A stretch of 11,453 nucleotides of DNA from DASTPP01 sp035762175 (GTDB taxonomy: Bacteria; Myxococcota_A; Polyangia; Polyangiales; Polyangiaceae): NCBI GenBank assembly GCA_035762175.1, contig DASTPP010000432.1, positions 1 to 11,453 on the forward strand, given 5' to 3'. This document shows positions 1 to 6,692 of the stretch, in pieces. A model generated the notes under the pieces. That model was not told the DNA's origin. It worked only from the letters and a program-made list of their open reading frames with translations, and searched no databases. Every line of letters begins with the position of its first letter. Within the stretch, counting starts at the first letter, position 1. Made by a program: the position numbers and the translations under genes.

Positions 1-789
1 GGCACCGTCGAGGCCGTCGGCCCGGCCGTCACCCGCTTCGCGCCCGGGCAGCGCGTCTTCGGCATGCTCGACTACGTGCGCCGGCCGGGCTGCTACGCCG
101 AGCTCGCGCTCTTCCGCGACGACGAGCTCGCCCCGGCCCCGCCCGCGCTGGGCGACGCCGCCCTCGCGTCCCTGCCGCTCGTCTCGCTCACCGCCTGGCT
201 CGCCCTGGTCGAGGCCGGGCGGCTCGGCCGCGGCGGACGCGTGCTCGTGCACGGCGGCGCCGGCGGCATCGGCAGCGTCGCCGTGCCCATCGCCAAGGCC
301 CGCGGCGCGCGCGAGGTCGTCGTGACCGCGAGCGCCGCCTCGGCCGCCGCCTGCCTCGCCCGCGGGGCCGACCGGGTGCTCGACCGCGCCGACCCCGCCG
401 CCTTCCGGGCGCCCGACCTCGGGCGCTTCGACGTGATCCTCGACGCCGTCGGCGGCTACTACCCTCGCACCGTCGGCCTGCTCGCGCCCGGCGGCACCTT
501 CGTCACCATCACCAGCCTCGCCGACGACGACGCGTACACCTTCGGCAACTTCGTCCGGCACCTCGGCCGCGTCGTCTGGACGCGCCTCGCCGGCGCCTTC
601 GGCGGCCCCCGCGTGCGCTCGGTCGGGGTGCGCCCGAACGCCGGGCACCTGCGCGCGATCGCCGACCTGATCGAGCGCGGCGCCCTGCCGCCCCCCGCGG
701 TCGAGGCGCTGCCGCTCAGCGCCGCCGCGGAGGCGCACCGGCGGATCGAAACCCGCCGCACGCGCGGCAAGCTCGTGCTGGTGCCCTGA
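1..789 (+). CDS. MDR-family zinc-type alcohol dehydrogenase / quinone oxidoreductase-like protein (5' partial)
   Basis: The reading frame is open from base 1, so the gene starts upstream of the window; 262 residues and a TGA stop are present. The first residues (GTVEAVGPAVTRFAPGQRVF) match the GroES-like fold of medium-chain dehydrogenases, the stretch where the substrate-side beta strands end. A Rossmann NAD(P)-binding loop follows (VHGGAGGIGS, about residues 83-92 of the visible part), with the family's downstream pattern of AKARGA then a GADRVLDR strand and a FDVILDAVGG strand. The C-terminus ends with the usual HRRIETRRTRGKLVLVP. No structural-zinc cysteine cluster is visible in this part, which favours the quinone oxidoreductase / zeta-crystallin-like branch: NAD(P)H-dependent reduction of a quinone or enone in the cytoplasm. 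The substrate cannot be read from sequence. The internal ATG at 64 is not the start, because the codons before it are clearly family sequence. Confidence 0.9.
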   Translation, partial: GTVEAVGPAVTRFAPGQRVFGMLDYVRRPGCYAELALFRDDELAPAPPALGDAALASLPLVSLTAWLALVEAGRLGRGGRVLVHGGAGGIGSVAVPIAKARGAREVVVTASAASAAACLARGADRVLDRADPAAFRAPDLGRFDVILDAVGGYYPRTVGLLAPGGTFVTITSLADDDAYTFGNFVRHLGRVVWTRLAGAFGGPRVRSVGVRPNAGHLRAIADLIERGALPPPAVEALPLSAAAEAHRRIETRRTRGKLVLVP

Positions 790-1528
790 CGGCCCCCGCC
801 GGCGGGACGGGGGCTTCGGCGGCCGCGCCCGCCTTCGCTCGGCTCGCGTCGCGCGTGCTCGGGTGATGAGGGGCGAGTGCCCACGAGGCCGAGCGCGCGG
901 CCGGGGCCGGGGTTCGGCGGCCGGCCGATGAACGGGCCCGGCGGGCCCGGAGGGGCCGGCGCCCGCCTAACGAGCAGAGCAGCCGCACCGACGTCCCGAT
1001 GACGCCCTCGCCCGCCACGTTCTTCTTCCACAGGCGGCCCTGGCCGGGCGAAATCCCGATTGTGACCTCCGTCGTATTATAGGGAAAGGTGAAATTCGCC
1101 CCGGCGAAGGCGCCGTCCCCGCCCACGCCGGGCCGTTGGCCGTTGACCGTGCCCGTCGCCGACGAGGTTCGGAACTGCAAGACGTACGAGCTCACGCCCG
1201 CCCGGGCGTCCACGCGATACGTGCGCGGATCGGTCGTCAGCGACGTCGACCCGGCGCTGTTGCAATTGAGCGCGATGATTGTCGTCGCGAGCGCTTCCGG
1301 CGCGGGCTCGCCGAGCGCCGCCCCCGCCTCGGTCTCGAGCGCGCCGACCGGCGTCCCCGCCCCGGCCTCGAGCGCGCCGACCGGCGTCTCCTCCCCGACC
1401 TCGGGCTCGGCGACCAGGTCAAGACGCTCGTCGGGCTCCGGCTCGGTCATGCTGGCGCAACCGGCGCCGGCGCTGACGAGGAACCCCACCGCGGCCATCG
1501 TGACGAACGTTCGTTGCAAGCGCTTCAT
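716..1528 (-). CDS. Small secreted lipoprotein with a probably frameshifted 3' end
   Basis: The start ATG has a good ribosome site (GGAGGA about 9 bases upstream). Residues 1-24 form a lipoprotein-type signal peptide (MKRLQRTF, hydrophobic core, then GAGC with Cys24). Next comes an acidic linker with an imperfect 11-residue repeat (VGALE twice, about residues 50-70). A compact domain follows at about residues 80-185, with a beta-like pattern (ATGTVNGQRPG, FTFPYNTTEVTIGI) and two cysteines (in LNCNSAG and LLCS). I recognise no family; it resembles the small unnamed exported proteins common in myxobacteria. The body ends at LLCS (codon 186, 971-973). Beyond it the frame gives about 84 residues of Arg/Ala/Pro-rich low-complexity sequence that overlaps the convergent dehydrogenase by 74 bp. 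A TAG lies in the -1 register at 967-969, so one base fewer would end the protein at residue 186. The gene sits 21 bp downstream of the TSP1-like lipoprotein gene and is probably co-transcribed with it. Confidence 0.7.
   Translation of the reverse strand: MKRLQRTFVTMAAVGFLVSAGAGCASMTEPEPDERLDLVAEPEVGEETPVGALEAGAGTPVGALETEAGAALGEPAPEALATTIIALNCNSAGSTSLTTDPRTYRVDARAGVSSYVLQFRTSSATGTVNGQRPGVGGDGAFAGANFTFPYNTTEVTIGISPGQGRLWKKNVAGEGVIGTSVRLLCSLGGRRPLRARRARSSAGRRTPAPAARSASWALAPHHPSTRDASRAKAGAAAEAPVPPAGAVRAPARACRACGGFRSAGAPPRRR
792..814. terminator. Hairpin between convergent genes
   Basis: Perfect 7-bp inverted repeat GCCCCCG (792-798) and CGGGGGC (808-814) with a 9-base loop, two bases after the dehydrogenase stop. 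There is no T-run, as is common in very GC-rich genomes. It lies inside the Arg/Pro-rich tail of the convergent minus-strand ORF, which suggests that this gene should also end before this point. Confidence 0.45.
1334..1388 (-). repeat. Tandem 33-bp coding repeat in the lipoprotein linker
   Basis: The 22-base string at 1334-1355 recurs exactly at 1367-1388, a period of 33 bp or 11 residues. It encodes VGALE-(A/T)-xAG-type repeats in the linker after the lipid-anchored Cys. It is in frame and so can change in copy number without disrupting the protein. Confidence 0.75.
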
Positions 1529-1549
1529 GTCGTTCTTCCTCCGTCGGGG

Positions 1550-1951
1550 TCAGAAGGGGCCGCTGCAGCCGCAGCCGACGAACACCGTGCTTTGCTCATA
1601 GGCCGACTCTTCGATCGAGCCGTCGGCCGTGTAGCAATGGCGGCTGCGCTCGCGCCGCGCGAAGGTGCCTTGGCGCGAAGGGGCGCAACTGCCCGCGCCG
1701 CCGCAGTAGTGACCGGTTACCGTCCAGCCGCTCCAAGGGCCCCAGGCGCAGATCGAGAGTACGGCCGTGTCGGCCGGTTCGCCGCGAGCGACGACCTCGG
1801 TGCTCGCTTCGTCGGCGTCCGGCGAGACACCGGCGCGCGCGACCTCGGCCTCGGGCGCGGGCCCGGACGGCTCGTTCGGGGCGGCGCAGGCGGCGGCGCC
1901 CAGCGCGATCGAGAGGGCGAGAAGGGCGAAGGCGTTCGGTTTCATGTTCAT
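1550..1951 (-). CDS. Secreted/lipid-anchored protein with a thrombospondin type-1-like domain
   Basis: The protein has 133 residues. Residues 1-22 are a signal peptide (MNMKPNAFALLALSIALGAA, then AC with Cys22, a permissive lipobox), followed by a low-complexity acidic linker to about residue 65. The C-terminal ~65 residues carry the hallmarks of a TSP1 repeat. Three tryptophans are spaced WxxWxxW (W70, W73, W76, in CAWGPWSGW). A CGGAGSC segment follows, then alternating arginines before a cysteine (ARRERSRHC, R100, R102, R104, C106). Six cysteines (68, 83, 89, 106, 127, 129) match the three disulfides of that fold. TSP1 repeats are mainly known from animal and apicomplexan extracellular proteins that bind glycans or proteins; here the domain would face outward from the cell envelope. 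The ligand is unknown. ATG at 1951 or 1945 could be the start. The next gene follows after 21 bp, probably in one operon. Confidence 0.78.
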   Translation of the reverse strand: MNMKPNAFALLALSIALGAAACAAPNEPSGPAPEAEVARAGVSPDADEASTEVVARGEPADTAVLSICAWGPWSGWTVTGHYCGGAGSCAPSRQGTFARRERSRHCYTADGSIEESAYEQSTVFVGCGCSGPF

Positions 1952-2128
1952 GGTGGTGGCTCTCTAGGTTCGAGATTGGCGTGACGATGCCGGCGGTTCG
2001 GCCGCCCTTCGCCGGCGGGGCCGGCGGCGTGCGGGCGAGGGGCGGCGCCCCCCGGCGCGCGGCCCGAGCCCCGCCCGCAAATGGCGGCGGGCGTCGTCGG
2101 CCTCGAAGGGGCAGAGAGCGCCGCGGGT

Positions 2129-2162
2129 CGATGTGACGAAAAAATACTTCGGCGTCACATCG
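2129..2162. promoter_or_regulatory. Perfect 10-bp dyad in a divergent intergenic region
   Basis: CGATGTGACG (2129-2138) and CGTCACATCG (2153-2162) are exact inverted copies around a 14-base, partly A-rich spacer. The dyad lies in the 311-bp gap between divergent lipoprotein genes, 178 bp from the leftward start and 101 bp from the rightward start. The half-site includes TGTGA/TCACA, but the gap between these (18 bases) does not fit a single CRP/FNR dimer, which needs about 6. The A-run in the spacer could hold promoter elements. It could be an operator for either gene or a hairpin in the leader RNA. Apart from this dyad I see only GC-rich sequence in 1952-2262, with no other clear element. 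Confidence 0.5.
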
Positions 2163-2262
2163 GCAGAGAAGGCCCTCTACCCCGTAGCGATGGCGGTGCC
2201 GGCCGAGGTCGGGTCGACGTCGCGGCAAACGGCGAAACCCAAACGAATAGGGGGCAAAGCGA

Positions 2263-2589
2263 ATGAGAAACTGGTCGGTCGGGCTCTTGGCGGCGGGCGC
2301 GTGGTTGTTCGCGGGGTGCGACGGGGGGGCGATGCAGCCCGGAGGGGCCGACGACGACGGCCGCGTCGGCGCCGTCGCCGCCGAGCCGGAAGGCGACGGC
2401 GCTTCGCTGGTCGCGGGCGACGAAAAAGGCGACGTCGAGTCGAGCGTGCCTTCGATTTTCGTTTCCGAGCCGTCCCCCCGAGAGCCGATTGGTCATGTGC
2501 CGTGCGGCGAAGCGCCTGTCGGAGATTCGCCGAACCCTTGCACCAATCCGCCGCCGTTGGTGTCGTCGCCGTTGTCGCTCGAGCCTTAG
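2263..2589 (+). CDS. Small lipoprotein of unknown function
   Basis: The protein has 108 residues. A purine-rich ribosome site (AGGGGG) lies about 8 bases before the ATG. Residues 1-19 are a lipoprotein signal peptide (MRNWSVGLLAAGAWLFAGC, lipobox LFAGC, Cys19), so the mature protein is lipid-anchored in the envelope. The rest is short, acidic and rich in Gly, Ala and Pro (DGGAM to about residue 60), with a PSIFVSEPSPREP segment and two cysteines (VPCGE and NPCTN) that could form one disulfide. It has no catalytic motif and I recognise no family. The C-terminal Pro-rich tail (NPPPLVSSPLSLEP) looks disordered. It is transcribed away from the TSP1-like lipoprotein gene and may share the intergenic dyad with it. 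Confidence 0.75.
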   Translation: MRNWSVGLLAAGAWLFAGCDGGAMQPGGADDDGRVGAVAAEPEGDGASLVAGDEKGDVESSVPSIFVSEPSPREPIGHVPCGEAPVGDSPNPCTNPPPLVSSPLSLEP

Positions 2590-2605
2590 GCCGCCGTCGG
2601 GCGGC
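2590..2605 (+). terminator. Short GC hairpin after the lipoprotein stop
   Basis: GCCGCC (2590-2595) pairs with GGCGGC (2600-2605) around a GTCG loop, immediately after the TAG at 2587-2589. There is no T-run. This is a plausible weak terminator or 3'-end stabilising hairpin. Confidence 0.35.
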
Positions 2606-2741
2606 TCGGGCCCTCGGGCCGAGGCCGCTCTGTGCGGGTGGCGGGCCCTCGGGGCAGCACCGGGCGTGCCCTCGGGGCCGCCGCGGGCGCCGCGCGCCGT
2701 CGCCCTTCAGGGGTCTTCGAGCAGCCAGACGTCGTGTCGTA

Positions 2742-2915
2742 CGCGCGCACGAGGGCCTGCGCGACAATCGCGTTCGCGCCTCGGCCCTGCAGGCCCTGCT
2801 CGAGAGCGACAAGCTGCCCGCCCTGGCCGAGCTACGGGCCGCCGACGACGCCGTCAGTACGATCGAGCTCGAAGCCGTCGCCGCCCTGCGCCCCGGCCGC
2901 GTCTGGGTGCAATGA
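2742..2915 (+). pseudogene. Possible 3' remnant of a protein-coding gene
   Basis: From about 2742 one plus-strand frame reads as a helix-rich peptide (EGLRDNRVRASALQALLESD, then LPALAELRAADDAVSTIELE and AVAALRPGRVWVQ) and ends in TGA at 2913-2915. The balanced Leu/Ala/Glu composition is unlike the Arg-rich translations around it and looks coding, loosely like HEAT-type helical repeats. No start codon or ribosome site is visible. Upstream the same frame turns into low-complexity Arg-rich sequence, while a second frame gives FEQPDVVSYARTR up to about 2755. A frameshift near 2750 in an old gene is possible. The hairpin at 2920-2942 follows the stop by 5 bases, as expected for a real gene end. 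It could also be a chance open frame in GC-rich DNA. Confidence 0.3.
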
Positions 2916-2919
2916 ACCC

Positions 2920-2942
2920 CCCGCCGGGTCGAGGCCGGCGGG
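2920..2942. terminator. Bidirectional hairpin between convergent ORFs
   Basis: CCCGCCGG (2920-2927) and CCGGCGGG (2935-2942) form a perfect 8-bp stem with a 7-base loop. It lies between the stop of the rightward fragment (2915) and the stop of the leftward sigma factor gene (2957). There is no T-run. Confidence 0.45.
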
Positions 2943-2956
2943 CGGAGCGGCGCGCC

Positions 2957-3595
2957 TTACGCCTCGCCGAGCAGCCCCTCTTGCTCGAGCAAGGCCTTGA
3001 GCTTCGCCTTGACCCGCTCGAAGCGCTTGCGCAGCGCCGCGGCGGCGCGAGCAGCGTCGGCCGGGGCCTCGCCCCCCTCGGCCATCACCATGGCGATTTC
3101 GGCCCAGCCGAGGCCTCGGTCGACGCGCAAGACGAGCAGGGTCTGCTCGTCGGGCTCGAGCCGCTGGCGCAAGAGGGCCGCGCGCTGCTTCACCTCGGTG
3201 CGCAGGTAGGGCAGGGTTTGTGTGCGCACCTGCTGCTCGAGCGCGGAGAGGCCGGGGTGCTCGCTGAGCGGCGCACGCCGGCGCCCGAAGGGGTCTTTGC
3301 CGTGCCGCACGAGGGCGTGGCGTGCGAGCGCGTAGGCCCAGGTGCGGAACGACGACGCCCAGCCGAAGCGCGGCAGGCCGGCCCAGAGATCTTCGCAAAA
3401 CTGCGAGAAAATCTCGCCCGCCGCCAGCCGATCGCGCCGCACGGCGACCAGAAAGCCAAGCACCTCGGGCCCGTAGTGGCGCAAGGCGAGCGTCGCGACG
3501 GCGCTGTAATCGCCCGCGGCGTGAAACGTTCGTAGCGCGGCCTCGACCTCGGCCCTGTCTCTCGACCCGCCCCCGTGCTCGTGCCCTTCGACCAT
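2957..3595 (-). CDS. RNA polymerase sigma-70 family (ECF-type) sigma factor
   Basis: The protein has 212 residues. Sigma region 2 spans about residues 35-97 (EIFSQFCEDLWAGLPRF, then SSFRTWAYALARHALVRH), the segment that binds core RNA polymerase and opens the -10 element. Region 4 spans about 146-205 (LEPDEQTLLVLRVDRGLGWAEIA, then KRFERVKAKLKALL), the -35 reading helix-turn-helix. Between them there is only a linker, so it has the two-domain ECF layout. The acidic motif usual in region 2.2 (DAED before the Q-E-x-F stretch) is changed to AAGE, with Ser64 where Gln is usual. Similar sigma factors beside Ser/Thr kinase genes are familiar in myxobacteria, to my knowledge. No anti-sigma gene is adjacent; the divergent membrane kinase is the likely partner. 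The start ATG at 3595 has a G-run about 10 bases upstream. Confidence 0.9.
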   Translation of the reverse strand: MVEGHEHGGGSRDRAEVEAALRTFHAAGDYSAVATLALRHYGPEVLGFLVAVRRDRLAAGEIFSQFCEDLWAGLPRFGWASSFRTWAYALARHALVRHGKDPFGRRRAPLSEHPGLSALEQQVRTQTLPYLRTEVKQRAALLRQRLEPDEQTLLVLRVDRGLGWAEIAMVMAEGGEAPADAARAAAALRKRFERVKAKLKALLEQEGLLGEA

Positions 3596-3678
3596 GTTTG
3601 GTGTACCCCCCGCCGGGCGCGCCCTCGCGCGGCCCGACCGACGTTTATACTCTATCCTGGCGCCCGCCCTACCTACCC
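3596..3678. promoter_or_regulatory. Divergent promoter region of the sigma factor and kinase genes
   Basis: This is an 83-bp gap between divergent starts. On the plus strand, TATACT at 3646-3651 is a good -10-like hexamer and would start RNA about 20 bases before the kinase ATG. No convincing -35 is seen 17 bases upstream. No strong Shine-Dalgarno sequence precedes the kinase ATG, so a short leader is likely. Whether the sigma factor reads its own promoter here cannot be told. Confidence 0.4.
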
Positions 3679-6468
3679 ATGAGTCGAGACGCTGAGCCTT
3701 CGAGCGAATCGCTCGAAACAGGCTTCGCCCGCATGCTGCGCGAGGTGGCGCGGGCGCCGAGCATTTCTCCCGCCGAGCTCGACGAGGGGGGCGACGGGCG
3801 CGATCTCGTCGGCCGCCGCTTCGGGCCCTTCGACATCGTGGCCTGGCTCGGCCGGGGGGGCATGGGGTGCGTCTACCGGGCCGAAGACACCCGCCTGCGG
3901 CGTCCGGTCGCCCTCAAGCTCTTGCCCCCGGCCCGCGCGCTCGACGCCGCCGCGCGCGAGCGGCTGCTGCGCGAGGCGCGCAGCGCGGCCGCCATCAACC
4001 ACCCGCGGGTGGCGACGATCTACGAGGTCGGCGAGGTCGAGGGCGTCTCGTTCATCGCGATGGAATACGTCCGGGGCCAGACGCTGCGCGACTGGGCCGC
4101 GGGCCGCCCCCTGCCGCCGGCGCTCGCCCTGCGCCAGGCGCTCGCCGTCGCCGAGGGGCTCGCCGCCGCGCACGCCCGCGGCATCGTGCACCGCGATCTG
4201 AAGCCCGACAACGTCATGGTCGACGCCGACGGGGCCCCGAAGGTGCTCGACTTCGGCCTCGCCCGCCCGCTGCCGGCCGCCGACGCCGAGCCGGCCGAGG
4301 CGGGCCCGATCACGCCCCGGCCCGGGGCCCCCTTCGAGCCGCCCTTCAGCCACCCGGGCCAGATCGCCGGCACGCCCGGCTACATGGCGCCCGAGCAGGC
4401 CCGCGGCGAGCCGGTCGACGCCCGCGCCGACGTCTACGCGTTCGGGGTCCTGCTCTACGAGCTGCTCGTCGGGCAGCGGCCGCCGGCCCGGGTGGGGGGC
4501 GCGCGCGGCCTCCGGGCCGCCCTCTCGCCGCCCGCGCGTCGCCTGCTCGACCGCTGCCTCGAGCCCGACCCGTCGCGCCGCTTCGCCGACGCGCGCGGGC
4601 TGGTCGAGGCGCTCGGCCGGCTGCCCGAGCTGCGCCCCGCGGGCGGGCGCCGGGCCTGGGGCGGGGCGCTCGTGGCCGCCGCGCTGCTCGCGTCGCTCGG
4701 GCTCGCGCTCCGCCCCGCGGGCCCGTCGGGCGAGCCGTCGGCGGCGTACTTCGAGCGGTACTTGACAGCCAACCCGGCCGAAAACCCCGTCTGGTTGCTG
4801 GCGCTGTCGCCCGCGGGCGGGCGCCTGGCGTACGCCGATCAGACCGGCTTGAGCGTGCTCGAGATCGCGTCGGGCAAGCGGCGCCCCCTCGCGCTACCGG
4901 GCGCCAAGGCCTGGGCCGAGAGTCTGTCGTGGTTTCCGGGCGACGAGGCGCTGCTCGTCGAGGTGCGGTGCGAGGGCTCCGACGACGCCGAGCTCTGGCG
5001 CCTGCCCGTCGGCGCCGGCGCCCCCGCCGAGCTCGGGCGCGGGCGCTTCCGCGGCACGACTTTGTCGCCCGACGGCGCGTCCATCGCGTTCGTTGACGGC
5101 GAGGGCCTGGCCTGGCGCGGCGTCAACGACCCGGCGCGCCGCCCGCTCGTCGCGTTCGCCGCCGGCGACGAGGTGAAGGCGCTCTCGTGGTCGCCCGACG
5201 GCCGCCACGTGGCCTTCATCGTGCGGTCGGGCGCGGGCGAGTTCGAGCGCTACACGCTCGAGACGGTCGACCTCGCGACCCGCGCCCGCGCGCGCGTGCT
5301 CGACGACCGCCGGCTTGCGCTGGACCACGACATGGCGGGGCTCGCGTGGGCGCCCGACAGGCGCATCCTCTACGCCCGCGCCGAGTTGCCGCCGCGGCCC
5401 ACAGGCTCGAACGTCTGGGCCCTACCGGTCGACGACGACGGGCGCGCGGACGGCCTCTCGCAGCGCCTCACGCGCTGGGCGGGCCTGGGCGGTAGCCACT
5501 TCAGCCTCGACGCGAGCGGGCGCCGCCTGGCCTACCTGCGCTACGTGACGCAGGTCGACGTCTACGTGGGGGCCCTGCGCCCCGACGGCCGCGCGCTCGA
5601 GGGCGCGCCGCGCCGGCTCACGCTCAGCGACTACAATGAGCGCGCCTCGGGCTGGGCGCCCGATGGCGGCGCCGTGCTCTTCACCTCCGACGAGCGCGGC
5701 ACGCTCGCCCCGTTCTTGCAGCCGCTCGCGGGCGGCGCCAGCGGCGCCCCCCGCGACCTCGGCGTCGGTGCCGACCACAGGACGTGGCCCACGTTCACGG
5801 CCGACGGGGCGAGCCTGCTCTACTGGGAGCTCTCCGCCGCCGACGATGGCCCCGCGCCCGTGCCCCGGCTCGTGCGTGCGCGCGCCGACGGGCGCGGCCC
5901 CGCGCCGCTCTTCACGATGCAGCGGGCCACCCCCGCCTCGGCCGTGGGCAGCCCCCCGCCGCAGACGCAGCGCCTCCGCTGCGCCCGCCAGGCCCCGCGT
6001 TGCGTCGTGAGCGAGGACGAAGACAAGCACGTCACCTTCTACGAATTCGACCCCGCCGCCGACGGCCCGCTCCGGCCCTTTCTGCAACTCGACGTCGCCG
6101 ACGACGTCGGCCACTACGGCTGGGCCCTCTCGCCCGACGGCCTACGCCTGGCGCTGCCCCTGCGCACGGGCCTGCACCTGCACCCCGTCGACGGCGGCCC
6201 CGAAGAGCACCACCGCTTGCGGCCCGACTGCGACCTGCGCCACGCCGACTGGAACGCCGGCGGCGACGGCCTCTTCGTCACCGCCGTGTGCCCGAGCGAC
6301 GACGAGTCCTACCAGCTCTGGGCCGCGTTCGGCGACGAGCCGCCGCACCGGCTCTGGGCGAGCAGCAACGCCTTCCTCAGCGACGTCATTGCCTCGCCCG
6401 ACGGGCGCCACGTCGCCTTCTCGGCCAAGCCCTACGACAACGACGTCTGGCTGCTCGAAGCCCCCTGA
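3679..6468 (+). CDS. Membrane Ser/Thr protein kinase with a C-terminal TolB/WD40-like beta-propeller
   Basis: The protein has 929 residues from the ATG at 3679. The frame is open further upstream, but there it gives only Arg-rich sequence antisense to the sigma gene. A Hanks-type kinase domain covers about 50-315: glycine loop GRGGMGCVY (58-66), VALK with Lys80, HRDLKPDNV (Asp173), DFG (191-193) and APE (237-239). All catalytic residues are present, so it should be active. The activation segment is long, with a Pro/Ala-rich insert between DFG and APE. One transmembrane helix follows (about 326-346). Residues from ~355 to the end hold about a dozen propeller strands (LSPDGASIAFVDG, WSPDGRHVAFIV, WAPDGGAVLFTS, ASPDGRHVAFSA), probably one or two propellers. 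By topology, the kinase is cytoplasmic and the propeller lies outside the inner membrane, as a ligand or envelope sensor. It is divergent from the sigma factor gene, a likely phosphorylation target or signalling partner. Confidence 0.93.
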   Translation: MSRDAEPSSESLETGFARMLREVARAPSISPAELDEGGDGRDLVGRRFGPFDIVAWLGRGGMGCVYRAEDTRLRRPVALKLLPPARALDAAARERLLREARSAAAINHPRVATIYEVGEVEGVSFIAMEYVRGQTLRDWAAGRPLPPALALRQALAVAEGLAAAHARGIVHRDLKPDNVMVDADGAPKVLDFGLARPLPAADAEPAEAGPITPRPGAPFEPPFSHPGQIAGTPGYMAPEQARGEPVDARADVYAFGVLLYELLVGQRPPARVGGARGLRAALSPPARRLLDRCLEPDPSRRFADARGLVEALGRLPELRPAGGRRAWGGALVAAALLASLGLALRPAGPSGEPSAAYFERYLTANPAENPVWLLALSPAGGRLAYADQTGLSVLEIASGKRRPLALPGAKAWAESLSWFPGDEALLVEVRCEGSDDAELWRLPVGAGAPAELGRGRFRGTTLSPDGASIAFVDGEGLAWRGVNDPARRPLVAFAAGDEVKALSWSPDGRHVAFIVRSGAGEFERYTLETVDLATRARARVLDDRRLALDHDMAGLAWAPDRRILYARAELPPRPTGSNVWALPVDDDGRADGLSQRLTRWAGLGGSHFSLDASGRRLAYLRYVTQVDVYVGALRPDGRALEGAPRRLTLSDYNERASGWAPDGGAVLFTSDERGTLAPFLQPLAGGASGAPRDLGVGADHRTWPTFTADGASLLYWELSAADDGPAPVPRLVRARADGRGPAPLFTMQRATPASAVGSPPPQTQRLRCARQAPRCVVSEDEDKHVTFYEFDPAADGPLRPFLQLDVADDVGHYGWALSPDGLRLALPLRTGLHLHPVDGGPEEHHRLRPDCDLRHADWNAGGDGLFVTAVCPSDDESYQLWAAFGDEPPHRLWASSNAFLSDVIASPDGRHVAFSAKPYDNDVWLLEAP

Positions 6469-6628
6469 GCGGCGCCACGGCCGCGAGCGCGGGGCCGGCG
6501 GGCCTGCGGCGGCGCGCTCTCACCAGGCCGACGCCGGCGGAGCGTCGGGCTTCGGACCGGGGTACAGCTCTTCTTCGTGCGGCGTCGGCTCCTCGGGTAC
6601 TCGTCGCGCTGTGCGCGTTGTGGACCGG

Positions 6629-6674
6629 GGGTGCCGGGGGGCGGGAGGCACCCGGGCCGGATGGGCGGCCCGGG
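6629..6674. terminator. Two overlapping hairpins between convergent genes
   Basis: GGGTGCC (6629-6635) pairs with GGCACCC (6647-6653), and CCCGGGCCG (6651-6659) pairs perfectly with CGGCCCGGG (6666-6674) around a 6-base loop. The two stems share three bases and so exclude each other. They lie just past the stop of the minus-strand 930-residue gene, in the 224-bp gap it shares with the kinase gene. Neither has a T-run. Confidence 0.45.
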
Positions 6675-6692
6675 CGCTTCGGGGGGCGGGCT

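Noticed and set aside
2129..2162. CRP/FNR binding site
   Set aside because: The TGTGA and TCACA halves are 18 bases apart; a single dimer needs about 6.
3322..3678. Extended N-terminus of the kinase from an upstream ATG
   Set aside because: The added residues are Arg/Pro-rich, lie antisense to the sigma factor gene and have no family resemblance; the ATG at 3679 begins a normal acidic kinase N-terminus.
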